Source: Roseomonas indoligenes
GTDB taxonomy: Bacteria; Pseudomonadota; Alphaproteobacteria; Acetobacterales; Acetobacteraceae
Direction of reading: 5' to 3'
NCBI RefSeq assembly: GCF_017813365.1
Contig: NZ_JAGIZA010000010.1
Location: forward strand, 124,001 to 188,000
Length of the DNA: 64,000 nucleotides
Position numbers and translations under genes: made by a program. The notes under the pieces were generated by a model, which did not search any database, was not told where the DNA came from, and worked only from the letters and a program-made list of their open reading frames with translations. This document shows positions 8,244-17,852 of this stretch, in pieces (the first letter of the stretch is position 1; each line of letters opens with the position of its first letter).

Positions 8244-9518
8244 TCAGGGGCGAACCTGTCCGGTTCCGATCACATGGTAGCGCCAGGTGCAGAGCTGCTC
8301 CAACCCGACCGGGCCGCGGGCGTGCAGCCGGCCGGTGGCGATGCCGATCTCCGCGCCGAAGCCGAACTCCCCGCCGTCGCAGAACTGGGTGGAGGCGTTC
8401 CAGAGCCCGACCGCGGAGGCGAGGCCGTCCAGGAATTCCTGCGCCGCGGCCGCATCCTCCGTGATGATCGCCTCGGTATGCTCGCTGCCGTGCAGGCGGA
8501 TGTGCTCCAGCGCGCTCTCCACCCCGTCCACCACGGCGACGTTGAGGATCGCGTCCAGCCATTCCGTCGAGAAGTCCGAATCGGCCGCGGGCGGCAGCTC
8601 CGGGACGATCGCGCGCGCCGCCGCATCCGCCCGGAAGTCGCAGCCGAGCGCGCGCAGGTCGCCGACCAGCAGCGGAAGGAGGGACGGGGCGACGGCCCGG
8701 TCGATCAGCAGGGTCTCCGTCGCGCCGCAAACTCCGGTGCGGCGCATCTTCGCGTTCGCCAGCACGGAACGCGTCATCGCCGGATCGGCGGCCGCGTGGA
8801 CATAGGTGTGGTTCACGCCCTCCGCATGGGCGAGGACCGGCACGCGAGCCTCCTGCATCACCCGCGTGACGAGTCCCTTCCCGCCGCGGGGGATGATGAG
8901 GTCGATCAGCCCCGCCGCGGCCAGCATGGCGCCGACGAAGGCGCGGTCTGTGTTCGGGGCAACCTGCACGCAGGCTTCCGGCAGCCCGGCCTCGCGCAGG
9001 CCTTCCACGATGCAGGCATGGATGGCGGCGGCGCTGTTCAGGCTTTCCTTTCCGCCGCGCAGGATCACGGGGCTCCCGGCCTTCAGGCAGATGGCGGCGG
9101 CGTCGGCGCCCACATTCGGGCGGCTCTCGTAGATCATGCCGACCACGCCGATGGGCTGGGCCACGCGGCGGATGACGAGGCCGTTGGGCCGGGTCCATTC
9201 CGCGATCACCCGGCCTACGGGGTCGGGAAGGGCGGCCACCTCCTCCAGCCCGCGCGCCATGGCCTCCACCCGGGCGGGGTTGAGGGTCAGGCGGTCCTTA
9301 AAGGCGGGGGAGAGGTCGGGGGCGCCGGCCCGGTCGGCCTCGTTCGCGGCCAGGATCTCGTCCTGGCGGGCGCGCAGGGATGCGGCGGCGGCCAGCAGGG
9401 CCGCGTCCTTCGTCGGTCGCGGGGCGCGCGCCAGGATCGTGGCGGCGGCCCGGGCGGCCCTGGCGGCCTCCTCGAGCGCTGCGCGGGCGATGGCGGCGGG
9501 ATCGACGATCGCGTTCAT
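8244..9518 (-). CDS. proA: Glutamate-5-semialdehyde dehydrogenase (gamma-glutamyl phosphate reductase)
   Basis: ProA reduces gamma-glutamyl phosphate with NADPH, the second step of proline synthesis. The 424-residue length is typical. Motifs include QPIGVVGMIYESRPNVGADA, LKAGSPVILRGGKES and the catalytic region MRRTGVCGATETLLID with its Cys. An ATG at 9518 (MNAIVDPAAIARAALEEAAR) is preferred; the open frame extends upstream to 9722 but the extra 68 residues are not family-like and run into the neighbouring DUF4126 gene. proB, which makes the substrate, is two genes upstream on the same strand. Confidence 0.97.
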   Translation of the reverse strand: MNAIVDPAAIARAALEEAARAARAAATILARAPRPTKDAALLAAAASLRARQDEILAANEADRAGAPDLSPAFKDRLTLNPARVEAMARGLEEVAALPDPVGRVIAEWTRPNGLVIRRVAQPIGVVGMIYESRPNVGADAAAICLKAGSPVILRGGKESLNSAAAIHACIVEGLREAGLPEACVQVAPNTDRAFVGAMLAAAGLIDLIIPRGGKGLVTRVMQEARVPVLAHAEGVNHTYVHAAADPAMTRSVLANAKMRRTGVCGATETLLIDRAVAPSLLPLLVGDLRALGCDFRADAAARAIVPELPPAADSDFSTEWLDAILNVAVVDGVESALEHIRLHGSEHTEAIITEDAAAAQEFLDGLASAVGLWNASTQFCDGGEFGFGAEIGIATGRLHARGPVGLEQLCTWRYHVIGTGQVRP

Positions 9519-9609
9519 GGGAATGAGGTAATCCCGCGCGGCGGCAAGGGGAAGCGCCGTGCGGGGAAGCGGTGCGCGGGACAGACCGGCGCGGGCCGCG
9601 GGCCGCCCG

Positions 9610-10065
9610 CTATCGGCGGGAGGCACCCCGCACGATCCACAGCGTGGCCGCGAGCATGATCGCGTCCTCCACCAGGCCGGTGGAGACCTGGCCGTGGCGC
9701 CGCATGGAGCGGATCCGGGCATCGAAAGTGATGTATGAGGCTGCCACCGCGCCCGCGGCGCCGAGGAAGGCGGCGAAGCCCCGATTTTCGCGCGGGGCCA
9801 GGGCCATGCCCGCCACCGCGCCGGTCACCATTCGGGCCGCGATGCCCGGCGCGATGATCCGGTCCGGCGCGGAGGGCAGCTTGTCCCCGATCAGCTCCCC
9901 GATCGCGAGCGCGACAGCCCCCCAGGAGGCCCAGGAATGGGAGAGGATGGATGGCGCGCCGTTGTCCCGCGGCAACGCGCCGCGCCTGGCCGCCAGGGTG
10001 ACCGCAGCGAGTGGGGTCATAGACCGCATGCCGCCGGGAAGGCCGATGAGAAGGGAACGGAACAT
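9610..10065 (-). CDS. DUF4126-type small membrane protein
   Basis: The 151-residue protein starts MFRSLLIGLPGGMRSMTPLA. It has several short hydrophobic, Gly/Ala-rich segments (WGAVALAIGELIGDKLP, MVTGAVAGMALAP, GFAAFLGAAGAVAAS), which is typical of the DUF4126 family of predicted membrane proteins. The motif GELIGDKLPSAPDRI is the most recognisable. No function is known for the family. It lies between proB (60 bases away) and proA (91 bases away) on their strand, so it is probably part of the proline operon transcript. I chose the ATG at 10065 over one 45 bases upstream because the extra residues are low complexity. Confidence 0.72.
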   Translation of the reverse strand: MFRSLLIGLPGGMRSMTPLAAVTLAARRGALPRDNGAPSILSHSWASWGAVALAIGELIGDKLPSAPDRIIAPGIAARMVTGAVAGMALAPRENRGFAAFLGAAGAVAASYITFDARIRSMRRHGQVSTGLVEDAIMLAATLWIVRGASRR

Positions 10066-10124
10066 GCGGGGCCTCCGGGGGCAGGGGTGCCCCCGCCAAA
10101 CGGCCCGCACGGGGCCCGGTTCCC

Positions 10125-11243
10125 TCAGACCAGGACCATGTCGTCCCGGTGGACCATCACGTCCCGCCCGCGCCAGCCGAGGATCGCCTCGATCTCCGCG
10201 CTGCGGCGGCCGGCGATGCGGCGCGCGCTCTCGGCGTCATAGGCGGAGAGGCCGCGGGCGAGTTCCCGGCCATCCAGGGCTCGGACGGAGACGGCGTCGC
10301 CACGGTCGAAATCGCCCTGCACCTCCCGCACCCCGGCGGGGAGGAGGGAGCTGCCCTCCGCCAGCGCCCGTGCCGCGCCGTCATCCACCACCAGCCGCCC
10401 GTGCGGGGCGAGCGAGCCGGCGATCCAGCTCTTGCGGGCGGAACGCCCCTCCGGCGCCGGCAGGAACCAGGTGGATCGCGCGCCCTCCAGCATGGCGGAG
10501 AGGGGATTGTTCTCCTTGCCGATCGCGATCGCCATGGCGCAGCCCGCGCCCGTCGCGATCCGCGCCGCGATCAGCTTCGTCCGCATCCCGCCGGAGGAGT
10601 AGCCGGGCGGGGGATCGCCGCCCATGGCCATGATCTCCTCCGTCACCCGCTCCACCACCGGCAGGTGCCGGGCTTCCGGATCGCGGCGCGGATCGGCGGT
10701 GTAGAGGCCATCGATGTCGGAGAGGAGAACGAGGACGTCGGCCTCGATCATCTCCGCCACCCGGGCGGCCAGGCGGTCGTTGTCGCCGAAGCGGATCTCG
10801 GCGGTGGCGACGGTGTCGTTCTCGTTGATCACGGGCACGCAGCCCAGGTTCAGCAGGGTCTTCAACGTCTCCCGCGCGTTCAGGTAGCGGCGGCGGTCCT
10901 CGCTGTCCTCCAGGGTCAGCAGCACCTGGGCGGCGGTCATGGAGTGCGCGGCCAGGGCCGATTCCCAGGCGCCAGCCAGGCGGATCTGGCCCACGGCGGC
11001 GGCGGCCTGCTTCTCCTCAAGCCGCAGGGCACGGCGGGTCAGGCCGAGCTGGTGCCGGGCCAGCGCCACCGCGCCGGAGGAGACCAGCACCACCTCCGCC
11101 CCGCCCTGCCGCAGCCGCGCCGTGTCGGCCGCGACGGAGGCCAGCCACTCCGCCCGCGGCGCCGCCGTCACCGGATCCACCACCAGGGCGGAACCGATCT
11201 TCACGACGATGCGGCGGGCCGAAGCGAGCGAGGGCGTGGACAT
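10125..11243 (-). CDS. proB: Glutamate 5-kinase with PUA domain
   Basis: ProB phosphorylates glutamate with ATP, the first and feedback-controlled step of proline synthesis. The 372 residues begin with the amino-acid kinase motif [51 protein letters not shown] and [14 protein letters not shown] follow as nucleotide and substrate loops, then [20 protein letters not shown]. From about residue 285 a PUA domain follows ([20 protein letters not shown]). obgE normally sits directly upstream in relatives; here it is 31 kb away on the other strand. Confidence 0.97.
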   Translation of the reverse strand: MSTPSLASARRIVVKIGSALVVDPVTAAPRAEWLASVAADTARLRQGGAEVVLVSSGAVALARHQLGLTRRALRLEEKQAAAAVGQIRLAGAWESALAAHSMTAAQVLLTLEDSEDRRRYLNARETLKTLLNLGCVPVINENDTVATAEIRFGDNDRLAARVAEMIEADVLVLLSDIDGLYTADPRRDPEARHLPVVERVTEEIMAMGGDPPPGYSSGGMRTKLIAARIATGAGCAMAIAIGKENNPLSAMLEGARSTWFLPAPEGRSARKSWIAGSLAPHGRLVVDDGAARALAEGSSLLPAGVREVQGDFDRGDAVSVRALDGRELARGLSAYDAESARRIAGRRSAEIEAILGWRGRDVMVHRDDMVLV

Positions 11244-11291
11244 GCCCGCGGCGTTACCACGGGCGGGCGGCCCCTGCGACAGGGGAGGGGA

Positions 11292-11510
11292 TCAGGGCAG
11301 CCCCGAGGGGGATGCGGGACCTTGCGGCGCCGGTCCAGGCTGCGTCTCGCCGGGCTGCATCTCGCCGGGCTGGACCGCCTCGTCCTCGGCCGTTTCCATC
11401 CGCTCCTCGGCCTCGCCCCGCTGCTTGCGGACCTCTCCGTCCTCCGGGCCCACGCGCCGGCGCTCCAGCCGGCGGACACGCTCCTCGAAGCTTTCCTCGC
11501 GCTCGCTCAT
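11292..11510 (-). CDS. Small charged protein of unknown function
   Basis: A 72-residue open frame begins MSEREESFEERVRRLERRRV, a predicted amphipathic helix rich in Glu and Arg that could form a coiled coil. It ends in a Pro/Gln/Gly tail with three PGE(M/T)QPG-like repeats. AGGAG lies nine bases before the ATG, which supports translation. It is 48 bases upstream of proB on the same strand, with no terminator seen between them. I do not recognise a family. The skewed composition fits a cytosolic, partly disordered protein. It may be a lineage-specific small gene. Confidence 0.55.
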   Translation of the reverse strand: MSEREESFEERVRRLERRRVGPEDGEVRKQRGEAEERMETAEDEAVQPGEMQPGETQPGPAPQGPASPSGLP

Positions 11511-11578
11511 GACCCGGGTCTCCTGTTCTGGCGCCGATCGCGCCCTACAGGCCGGGAACGCCGGGCGGGGGAGGGGGT

Positions 11579-13093
11579 TCAGGCCGGGCTCTCCTCCACC
11601 GAGGCGCGCAGCGTCTGCTCGGGCAGCCCCAGGACGAGAAAGAAGGCGGCCGTCATCACGACGGCGCTGAGGGTGAAGCAGCCGAGCAGGGCGGTGCGGT
11701 AGGCATTGGAAAGCACCGCGTGCTGCTCCGGCGTCAGGGCGGTGAGGGCGGCGGCCCCGCCGCGCGTGATCGCCTCCACATCGACCGGCCCGACGAGGCG
11801 CGCGGCGAGGATGGCGCCGGAGGCCGCCACCCCGACAGCCCCGCCGAGGGAGCGCAGGAAGGTCATCGCCCCCGTCGCCGCGCCGAGCTCCTTGTAGGCT
11901 ACCGCGTTTTGCACGGCGGTGGTGAGGTTCGGCATCCCCATTCCCATGCCGAGCCCCAGCAGGGCCAGCGCGACGAGGAAAACCGCGGGCGGGGCGGCGA
12001 GCCAGGAGAAGGCGGCCAAGCCGCAGAGCGCCACCGCCTCCAGCCCGATGCCCCAGAGCAGGAAGATCTTGTTCTTGCCCAGCCGCGCGGCCGCTTGCCC
12101 GCCGAGGATGGAGGTCAGCACCATTCCCGCCACCTGCGGCAGCATCATCGCCCCAGCCCCCGCCGGGGTCATCCCCAGGACGAGCTGGAAATAGAGGGGA
12201 AGGAAGACCGTGGAGCCGAGCATGGCGAAAACCATCATCCCGCCCACCGCCACGCCGCGGGCGAAGACGGGGTTGCGGAACAGGCCGAGCCGGACGAGCG
12301 GGTCTTCCGCCCGGCTCTCCCGCCAGAGGAAGCCGATGAGGAGAAGGAGCACCAGCGCCGCCATCCCCGCACTGGGGAGGGAGGCCCAGGGGAATTCCGT
12401 GCCGCCCCAGGCGAGGTAGAGCAGCAGCGTGGCCGTGAACCCCGCCATCAGCAGGACCCCCGGCAGGTCCAGCGGCTTGCGCTGGCCTGAGGGCGGCGTG
12501 CGGAGCCCGAATCCGATCAGCAGCAGCGCCACCGCCCCGAGCGGCAGGTTCACGTAGAAGACCCAGCGCCAGGAGAAGGCGGAGGTGATGAAGCCACCGA
12601 GCAGCGGCCCCGCCACGCTGGCCAGGGCGAAGACGCCGGTGAAGAGGCCCTGGTAGCGCGGCCTCTCCCGCGGCGGGATCACATCGCCCACCGAGGCCTG
12701 GGCCAGCACCAGCAGCCCGCCCGCGCCCAGCCCCTGGAGGGCGCGGAACAGGATGAGCTGCCCCATCGACCCCGCCGCGCCGCAGAGAAAGGAGCCCGCG
12801 AGGAACAGCCCGATCGCCACGAGGAAGAGCTTCCGGCGGCCATAGGTGTCGGACAGCTTGCCGTAGAGCGGGGTGGTGACGGTGGAGGACAGCATGAAGG
12901 CCGTGACCACCCAGGAGAGGTGCGCCATTCCCCCGAGATCGGCCACCATGCGTGGCAGGGCGGTGTTGACGATGTTCTGGTCGAGCGCGGCCAGCAGCAT
13001 GGACAGCATCGCGCCCGCGAAGACGATGCGGCGGGGGACGGGACGGGCCGGCGGGACGGTGGTGGCGGCGACCGGCGCGCTCATATCGGGCAT
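11579..13093 (-). CDS. MFS drug efflux transporter, DHA2 (EmrB/QacA) family
   Basis: This is a 14-helix proton-driven exporter. MLLAALDQNIVNTALPRMVA is DHA2 motif D1 in helix 1. YGKLSDTYGRRKLFLVAIGL is motif A in the first cytoplasmic loop. LASVAGPLLGGFITSAFSWRW holds motif C (the antiporter motif) in helix 5. I start at the ATG at 13093 (504 aa); a longer start at 13141 and a shorter one at 13084 are possible, and none has a strong ribosome site. No EmrA-like membrane-fusion partner or regulator is adjacent, so it probably works alone in the inner membrane. Substrates cannot be inferred. Confidence 0.92.
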   Translation of the reverse strand: MPDMSAPVAATTVPPARPVPRRIVFAGAMLSMLLAALDQNIVNTALPRMVADLGGMAHLSWVVTAFMLSSTVTTPLYGKLSDTYGRRKLFLVAIGLFLAGSFLCGAAGSMGQLILFRALQGLGAGGLLVLAQASVGDVIPPRERPRYQGLFTGVFALASVAGPLLGGFITSAFSWRWVFYVNLPLGAVALLLIGFGLRTPPSGQRKPLDLPGVLLMAGFTATLLLYLAWGGTEFPWASLPSAGMAALVLLLLIGFLWRESRAEDPLVRLGLFRNPVFARGVAVGGMMVFAMLGSTVFLPLYFQLVLGMTPAGAGAMMLPQVAGMVLTSILGGQAAARLGKNKIFLLWGIGLEAVALCGLAAFSWLAAPPAVFLVALALLGLGMGMGMPNLTTAVQNAVAYKELGAATGAMTFLRSLGGAVGVAASGAILAARLVGPVDVEAITRGGAAALTALTPEQHAVLSNAYRTALLGCFTLSAVVMTAAFFLVLGLPEQTLRASVEESPA

Positions 13094-13303
13094 TGTCGGA
13101 CGTTTCCGTACTGGGCGGGCGTTACTGGACAGGTATCGCATGGCGCGGATCGTCCCGCCGCGGAAGCCAGGCCCGCGATGCGGCGCCGCATCACCCTGGG
13201 GCAGGGAAAGGGCGCCGCGACGCGGGTTGCGCCCCCGTGCCGGGCGGATGAAGTTGCGTCACCCCGCCAACGCGGGCGGCCCGGGATCGTTCAGTCCGAC
13301 ATC

Positions 13304-15340
13304 ATGAGCTTCCACGCCCTCTACCGTCACGGCTTCGCGCGGGTCGCGGCCTGCACCACGCGGGTCCGCCTGGCCGATCCGGCCGCGAACGCAACCTCGA
13401 TCCTGGCCGCCGCGCGGGAGTGCCACGCGCGCGGCGCGGCCCTGGCCGTGTTCCCCGAACTCGGCCTCTCCGGCTACGCCATCGACGACCTGCACCTGCA
13501 GGACGTGCTGCTGGACGCGGTGGAGGAGGAGGCCGCGCGGCTCGTCGCCGAATCGGCGGATCTTTTGCCCGTGCTGATGGTGGGCGCACCGCTGCGCTAC
13601 ATGGGGCGGGTCTACAACTGTGCCCTGGTGATCCATCGCGGCCGACTGCTCGGGGTGGTGCCGAAGATCCACCTGCCGAACTACCGCGAGTTCTACGAGC
13701 GGCGGTGGTTCGCCTCCGGCGCGGGAACGGAGGGCGGGACGATCCGCATCGGCGGCCACGAGGCCCCCTTCGGCCCCGACCAGATCTTCGCCGCTGAGGA
13801 CCTGCCCGGACTCGTGATCCACGCCGAGATCTGCGAGGACCTCTGGGTTCCCGACCCGCCGAGCAATGCCGGCGCGCTGGCCGGGGCGGTGGTGCTGGCG
13901 AATCTCTCGGCCAGCAACATCACGGTCGGGAAGGCGGATACGCGCAGGCTGCTCTGCGCCTCGCAATCCGCGCGCTGCATAGGGGCCTATATCTACGCCG
14001 CGGCGGGGACAGGCGAATCGACCACCGATCTCGCCTGGGACGGCCAGGTCTCCGTCTTCGAGAACGGGGCCACGCTGGCGGAGAGCGAGCGCTTCCCCGC
14101 CGAGGGGCAGACGGTCTTCGCCGATGTCGACCTCGACATGCTCCGGCAGGAGCGGGCTCGGCAGGGCACCTTCGACGACAACCGCCGCATCCACGCGCGC
14201 CCCTTCCGCCGGATGACGTTCCGGCTTGACCCGCCGATGGAGGATATCGGCTTCGAGCGGCGGGTGGAGCGCTTCCCTTTCGTGCCCGCCGATCCCGCGC
14301 GGCTCAGCCAGGATTGCTACGAGGCCTATGCCATCCAGGTCTCCGGCCTGGTCCAGCGGCTGACCGCCATCGGCAATCCGAAGATCGTCATCGGCGTCTC
14401 CGGCGGGCTGGATTCCACGCAGGCGCTGATTGTCGCCGCGCGCGCGATGGACCTGATGAAGCGGCCGCGCACCGACATCATCGGCTTCACCATGCCGGGC
14501 TTCGGCACCAGCGCCGGCACGAAGAACGCCGCGCACGGGCTGATGAGGGCGCTGGGAATTGACGCACGGGAGCTGGATATCCGCCCCGCCGCCACGCAGA
14601 TGCTGAAGGACCTCGGCCACCGCTTCGCGGGCGGCGAGCCGGTCTATGACGTGACCTTCGAGAACGTGCAGGCCGGGCTCCGCACCGACTACCTTTTCCG
14701 CGCCGCGAACAACGAGAACGGCATCGTCCTCGGCACCGGCGACCTGTCGGAACTTGCGCTGGGCTGGTGCACCTATGGCGTCGGCGACCAGATGTCGCAC
14801 TACAACGTCAATGCCGGCGTTCCGAAGACGCTGATCCAGCACCTCATCCGCTGGGTAGCGGAGGAAGGGATATTCGAGGCCGAGGTCTCCGCCATCCTGC
14901 ACGACGTGCTGAACACGGAGATCTCGCCGGAGCTGGTGCCGGCGGATGCCGGCGGCGCCATCCAGAGCACCGAATCGAAGATCGGCCCCTACGCGCTACA
15001 GGACTTCAACCTGTTCTACACGCTGCGCTACGGCTTCCGCCCCTCCAAGACCGCCTTCCTGGCATTGCGGGCCTGGGGCGACGCCGCCCGCGGCGCCTGG
15101 CCGCCCCACTTCCCGGAGGAGCGGCGCGGTGCCTACGACCTTCCGACCATCCGCCGCTGGCTGGAGGTCTTCCTCGGCCGGTTCTTCGGATTCGCGCAGT
15201 TCAAGCGTTCCGCCATGCCCAACGGCCCGAAGGTGGCGGCTGGCGGCTCCCTCTCCCCGCGCGGGGATTGGCGCGCGCCGTCCGACGGGAACGCGACGGC
15301 CTGGCTGGCCGAGCTGCGGCGCAACGTTCCCGAGTCGTAA
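13304..15340 (+). CDS. nadE: Glutamine-dependent NAD+ synthetase
   Basis: This enzyme amidates deamido-NAD using ammonia released from glutamine. The N-terminal nitrilase-like amidase domain holds the catalytic triad: Glu52 in [14 protein letters not shown], Lys121 in [13 protein letters not shown] and Cys177 in HAEICEDLW. The C-terminal synthetase domain carries the ATP-binding P-loop SGGLDS at 366-371 and later [16 protein letters not shown]. The length of 678 residues is normal for the two-domain form. The ATG at 13304 places the first strand correctly, although the frame remains open far upstream. With nadD at 6.5 kb the last two steps of NAD synthesis are both in the window. Confidence 0.97.
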   Translation: MSFHALYRHGFARVAACTTRVRLADPAANATSILAAARECHARGAALAVFPELGLSGYAIDDLHLQDVLLDAVEEEAARLVAESADLLPVLMVGAPLRYMGRVYNCALVIHRGRLLGVVPKIHLPNYREFYERRWFASGAGTEGGTIRIGGHEAPFGPDQIFAAEDLPGLVIHAEICEDLWVPDPPSNAGALAGAVVLANLSASNITVGKADTRRLLCASQSARCIGAYIYAAAGTGESTTDLAWDGQVSVFENGATLAESERFPAEGQTVFADVDLDMLRQERARQGTFDDNRRIHARPFRRMTFRLDPPMEDIGFERRVERFPFVPADPARLSQDCYEAYAIQVSGLVQRLTAIGNPKIVIGVSGGLDSTQALIVAARAMDLMKRPRTDIIGFTMPGFGTSAGTKNAAHGLMRALGIDARELDIRPAATQMLKDLGHRFAGGEPVYDVTFENVQAGLRTDYLFRAANNENGIVLGTGDLSELALGWCTYGVGDQMSHYNVNAGVPKTLIQHLIRWVAEEGIFEAEVSAILHDVLNTEISPELVPADAGGAIQSTESKIGPYALQDFNLFYTLRYGFRPSKTAFLALRAWGDAARGAWPPHFPEERRGAYDLPTIRRWLEVFLGRFFGFAQFKRSAMPNGPKVAAGGSLSPRGDWRAPSDGNATAWLAELRRNVPES

Positions 15341-15354
15341 ACGGGAAGTGTGGC

Positions 15355-15400
15355 GGGAATGCCGATTTCACCCCGGTTTATTGGGAAAATTCGGCATCCC
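15355..15400. promoter_or_regulatory. Inverted repeat between nadE and the HU gene
   Basis: Arms GGGAATGCCGA (15355-15365) and TTCGGCATCCC (15390-15400) are complementary apart from a one-base bulge, separated by 24 bases. The long loop and missing T-run make a classic terminator unlikely. The position, 68 bases before the HU start, fits an operator or a transcript leader element for the HU gene. The role is inference. Confidence 0.4.
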
Positions 15401-15467
15401 ACTTGTTGGCCCCCCCGGCTTCGTGGTGATTTCTGCGACCACGCGCAACAGACATTAGGCGGATCAC

Positions 15468-15836
15468 ATGGCAAAGGCAGCGGCACCCAAGAAGCCTGCG
15501 GCGAAGGCTCCGGCAGCGAAGGCTCCCGCGAAGGATGCGGCGGCGAAGCCCGCGGCCGCCGCGGTGGTCAGCCTGAAGCAGCTCGCGGCTTCCCTGGCGG
15601 AGAGCCACGACATGCCGAAGAAGCAGGCCGAGACCCTGGTCAACGACTTCGTCGCTTCCCTGGCGGATCACCTGAAGGAAGGCGCGAAGATCCGGATCAA
15701 CGGCCTCGGCATCCTCGAGGTGAAGTCCCGCCCCGCCCGCATGGGTCGCAACCCCGCCACGGGCGAGCAGATCCAGATCGCTGCCTCCAAGAAGATCGCC
15801 TTCCGGCCCGCCAAGGAACTGAAGGAGGCCGTCTGA
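15468..15836 (+). CDS. HU family DNA-binding protein with Lys/Ala/Pro N-terminal extension
   Basis: HU is a small dimeric nucleoid protein that bends DNA. Residues about 35-122 match the fold: VSLKQLAASLAESHDMPKKQ, the beta-arm signature INGLGILEVKSRPARMGRNP followed by ATGEQIQI, and the C-terminal helix. Unlike the usual 90-residue HU, the first 34 residues are a Lys/Ala/Pro tail (AAPKKPAAKAPAAKAPAK) resembling histone H1 tails; in actinobacteria such a tail is C-terminal. The gene stands alone between nadE and the RepA-like gene and is followed by a strong hairpin, so it is probably monocistronic and highly expressed. Confidence 0.93.
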   Translation: MAKAAAPKKPAAKAPAAKAPAKDAAAKPAAAAVVSLKQLAASLAESHDMPKKQAETLVNDFVASLADHLKEGAKIRINGLGILEVKSRPARMGRNPATGEQIQIAASKKIAFRPAKELKEAV

Positions 15837-15854
15837 CGGCGCCTTTCCAGGCAT

Positions 15855-15876
15855 CCGGGCCGGTTCGCCGGCCCGG
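15855..15876 (+). terminator. Perfect UUCG hairpin after the HU gene
   Basis: CCGGGCCGG (15855-15863) and CCGGCCCGG (15868-15876) form a perfect nine-pair stem closed by a TTCG tetraloop, 18 bases after the HU stop. No T-run follows, but GC-rich genomes often terminate without one. It may also protect the mRNA 3' end. Confidence 0.65.
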
Positions 15877-16307
15877 GGGCCCGCGCGCCCGGCCCCGCGT
15901 GGAGCCGGGCCGCCGCCCCGCACAGGATGCGGGCTCTCCGGCAGGAGCCGGTCCTCATAAGATGTTTTCTGTCCCCGGTCGCGGCTGACGCGCTGCCCCA
16001 TCGGGAAGCCGCGTCCTCTCAGCCCCTTTCTTCGGGCCTGAATGAGCCGAATCGCACCGTGAGCGGGATCATTTTGACGTCGCGGAAAAGATGATCGTGA
16101 GGCGTCCTGGAGAGGAGGAGTCCCTCTTTCCTCCGGTACGGCCGACGCCACAGGTTGGCCGAACAGGACGCGCGGCGGCGATCCGGCATCAGGCCGGGCT
16201 TGCCGCCGCGCCTTGCGCCCATTATCTGGCTGATCGTCTGGTCGCCTCTCTTTCGGCGCGTGCCGCGCGACCCCCGTCCTCATTCCTCTCGAGTACATCT
16301 GCCGTCC
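15877..16307. other. Intergenic stretch between HU and RepA-like genes
   Basis: About 430 bases carry no open frame with family-like sequence. I looked for iterons, DnaA boxes or AT-rich unwinding repeats because the next gene is RepA-like, and saw none. The stretch presumably holds the promoter of the RepA-like gene, but no convincing -35/-10 pair stands out. The frame of the next gene is open from 16155, so a longer N-terminus there cannot be excluded. Confidence 0.5.
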
Positions 16308-17789
16308 ATGACGTCCCGTACCGATCCTGCCGTTGCGGCGGAAGCCGATCGCGCGTCCGCGCCCGAATCCGTCCTCTGGCACCACGCGGCGTTCTGCCGC
16401 CTTGCCCTTCCGGTTGAGCCGGGGGTGGAGGCGTGGCGGCGCGAGGGGGTGGATGCCACCATCCGCATCGCCCCGGGCGCGGCGGGGGATACATTGCCGG
16501 ACGGGCCGGGGCTGCGCCTGCTGCTCGCCTATCTCTGCGACTCCGCGCTGCGCGCCGGCGGAGCCACCGTGGCGCTGGGCGCCGACGCGGCATCGCTGGC
16601 CGCGCGAATGGGCCTGTCCGACGGCGCAGCGGCCCCGCTCGCCGAGCAGATGGACCGGCTTCTCGGCGCCCGGATCACCGCCTCCGTGGATGGCGGGCCG
16701 GAACTGGCCGTGCTGGACGCCCGCAGCCGCCCGCGCGGCGGTGGCTGGCCCGCGCAGGTGAAGCTGAACGCGCGTTTCCTGGCGAGCCTTGAGACGAGCG
16801 CCGTGCCGCTGGACCGCGGCATCCTGCGCGCCCTCTCGGGTTCCGCCGAGGCGATGGACGCCCATGCCTGGACGCGCGAAGCCCTGGCCCGCGCCGGCGC
16901 GGACGGGACCGTGACCTCGCCCTGGCCGGAGCTGCAGGCCCGTTTCGGTGTGCCGGGTGCAGCCGCCGCAGCCTTCCGCGATGCCTTCGAGGGCGCGCTC
17001 CGCCTCGTCTTCGAGGCGGATCTGTCGATCGAACTCGCGGTGGATAATGACGGCGTGAGCGTGCGCCAGGCGCAGCCGCAGGAAGCCCCTGCTCCGGTCG
17101 AGGCGGCTCCGGCTCCGGCACCGGTGCCCGCGGCGGCCGTTCCCGTGGCGGACCCCGTTCCTGCCCCGGTCGTGCGGCCGGTTGAAGCGGCGCCGGTTCC
17201 CGATGCGCCCGCTGCCCCGCCCCGCCCGGTGTCCGCCGTGGCGGAGGAGGAGGTGCGCCCGCGCGAGGAGCGCCGGCGCGATGACCGTCCGCGCGATGAG
17301 CGGCCTCGCGAGGAGCGTTTCCGTGACGAGCGGCCTCGGGATGACCGTCCTCGCGACGAGCGGTCCCGTGACGAACGCTCCCGCGACGACCGGCCCCGCG
17401 AGGATCGCGGCCGCGACGACCGCCGCAACCGCCGTGACGAAGGCGGGGAAGGGGGCGTGGACGCGATCGTGGACGACATGGTCCGCCTGCGTTCCCACCT
17501 CACCGGGCTGCCGCAGGTGGTCTGGCTGCGGCGCGGGCACGGGGACGAGAACATCCTCATCGGCGTCACCCCCGGCACGCGCATGGACACGGACCGGCTG
17601 ACCATCCTGATGGTGGAACCGATCGTGATGCAGGTCAGCGGCGGCCTGGGCCAGAACGATTTCGACCGGGTCTCCGCCTGGGTGATGGCGAACCGCGACC
17701 TGATCGACGAGTTCTGGGAGGGCAGCATCGTCTCCGCCGAGGAGGTGAACAACCGTGTCCGCAAAGCCCCGGGGCCGAGCTGGCGCTGA
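16308..17789 (+). CDS. RepA-like protein with Arg/Asp repeat linker and a C-terminal domain
   Basis: The first 240 residues look like the winged-helix RepA of broad alphaproteobacterial plasmids. LRLLLAYLCDSALRAGGATV and SLAARMGLSD resemble its helix pair, LLGARITASVDGG the next strand, VKLNARFLASLETSAVPLDR the conserved Pro-Leu-Asp step, and SPWPELQARFGVPG the recognition region. A Pro/Ala/Val linker follows. Residues about 320-378 are an Arg/Asp/Glu repeat built on RPRDER units. A compact domain at about 383-493 contains LPQVVWLRRGHGDENI and DLIDEFWEGS, which I do not recognise. No partition genes or iterons are near, so plasmid replication is doubtful. It may be a domesticated initiator. 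Start chosen at MTSRTDPA; 493 aa. Confidence 0.6.
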   Translation: MTSRTDPAVAAEADRASAPESVLWHHAAFCRLALPVEPGVEAWRREGVDATIRIAPGAAGDTLPDGPGLRLLLAYLCDSALRAGGATVALGADAASLAARMGLSDGAAAPLAEQMDRLLGARITASVDGGPELAVLDARSRPRGGGWPAQVKLNARFLASLETSAVPLDRGILRALSGSAEAMDAHAWTREALARAGADGTVTSPWPELQARFGVPGAAAAAFRDAFEGALRLVFEADLSIELAVDNDGVSVRQAQPQEAPAPVEAAPAPAPVPAAAVPVADPVPAPVVRPVEAAPVPDAPAAPPRPVSAVAEEEVRPREERRRDDRPRDERPREERFRDERPRDDRPRDERSRDERSRDDRPREDRGRDDRRNRRDEGGEGGVDAIVDDMVRLRSHLTGLPQVVWLRRGHGDENILIGVTPGTRMDTDRLTILMVEPIVMQVSGGLGQNDFDRVSAWVMANRDLIDEFWEGSIVSAEEVNNRVRKAPGPSWR

Positions 17790-17852
17790 TCCCGGCGATC
17801 TTCTGAGGCCGCACCCCTGATAATTCCTGGCGTCGTCCCGATTTGCCCGGGG

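Noticed and set aside
4393-8280. Long plus-strand open frame opposite rsfS and nadD
   Set aside because: It arises from GC-rich third positions of the minus-strand genes; the product is low complexity with no family match.
16019-16222. Minus-strand frame of 67 codons
   Set aside because: Composition is shadow-like, no ribosome site, and no family resemblance.
15841-16307. Iterons or an origin before the RepA-like gene
   Set aside because: No repeated words, DnaA boxes or AT-rich stretch could be seen.
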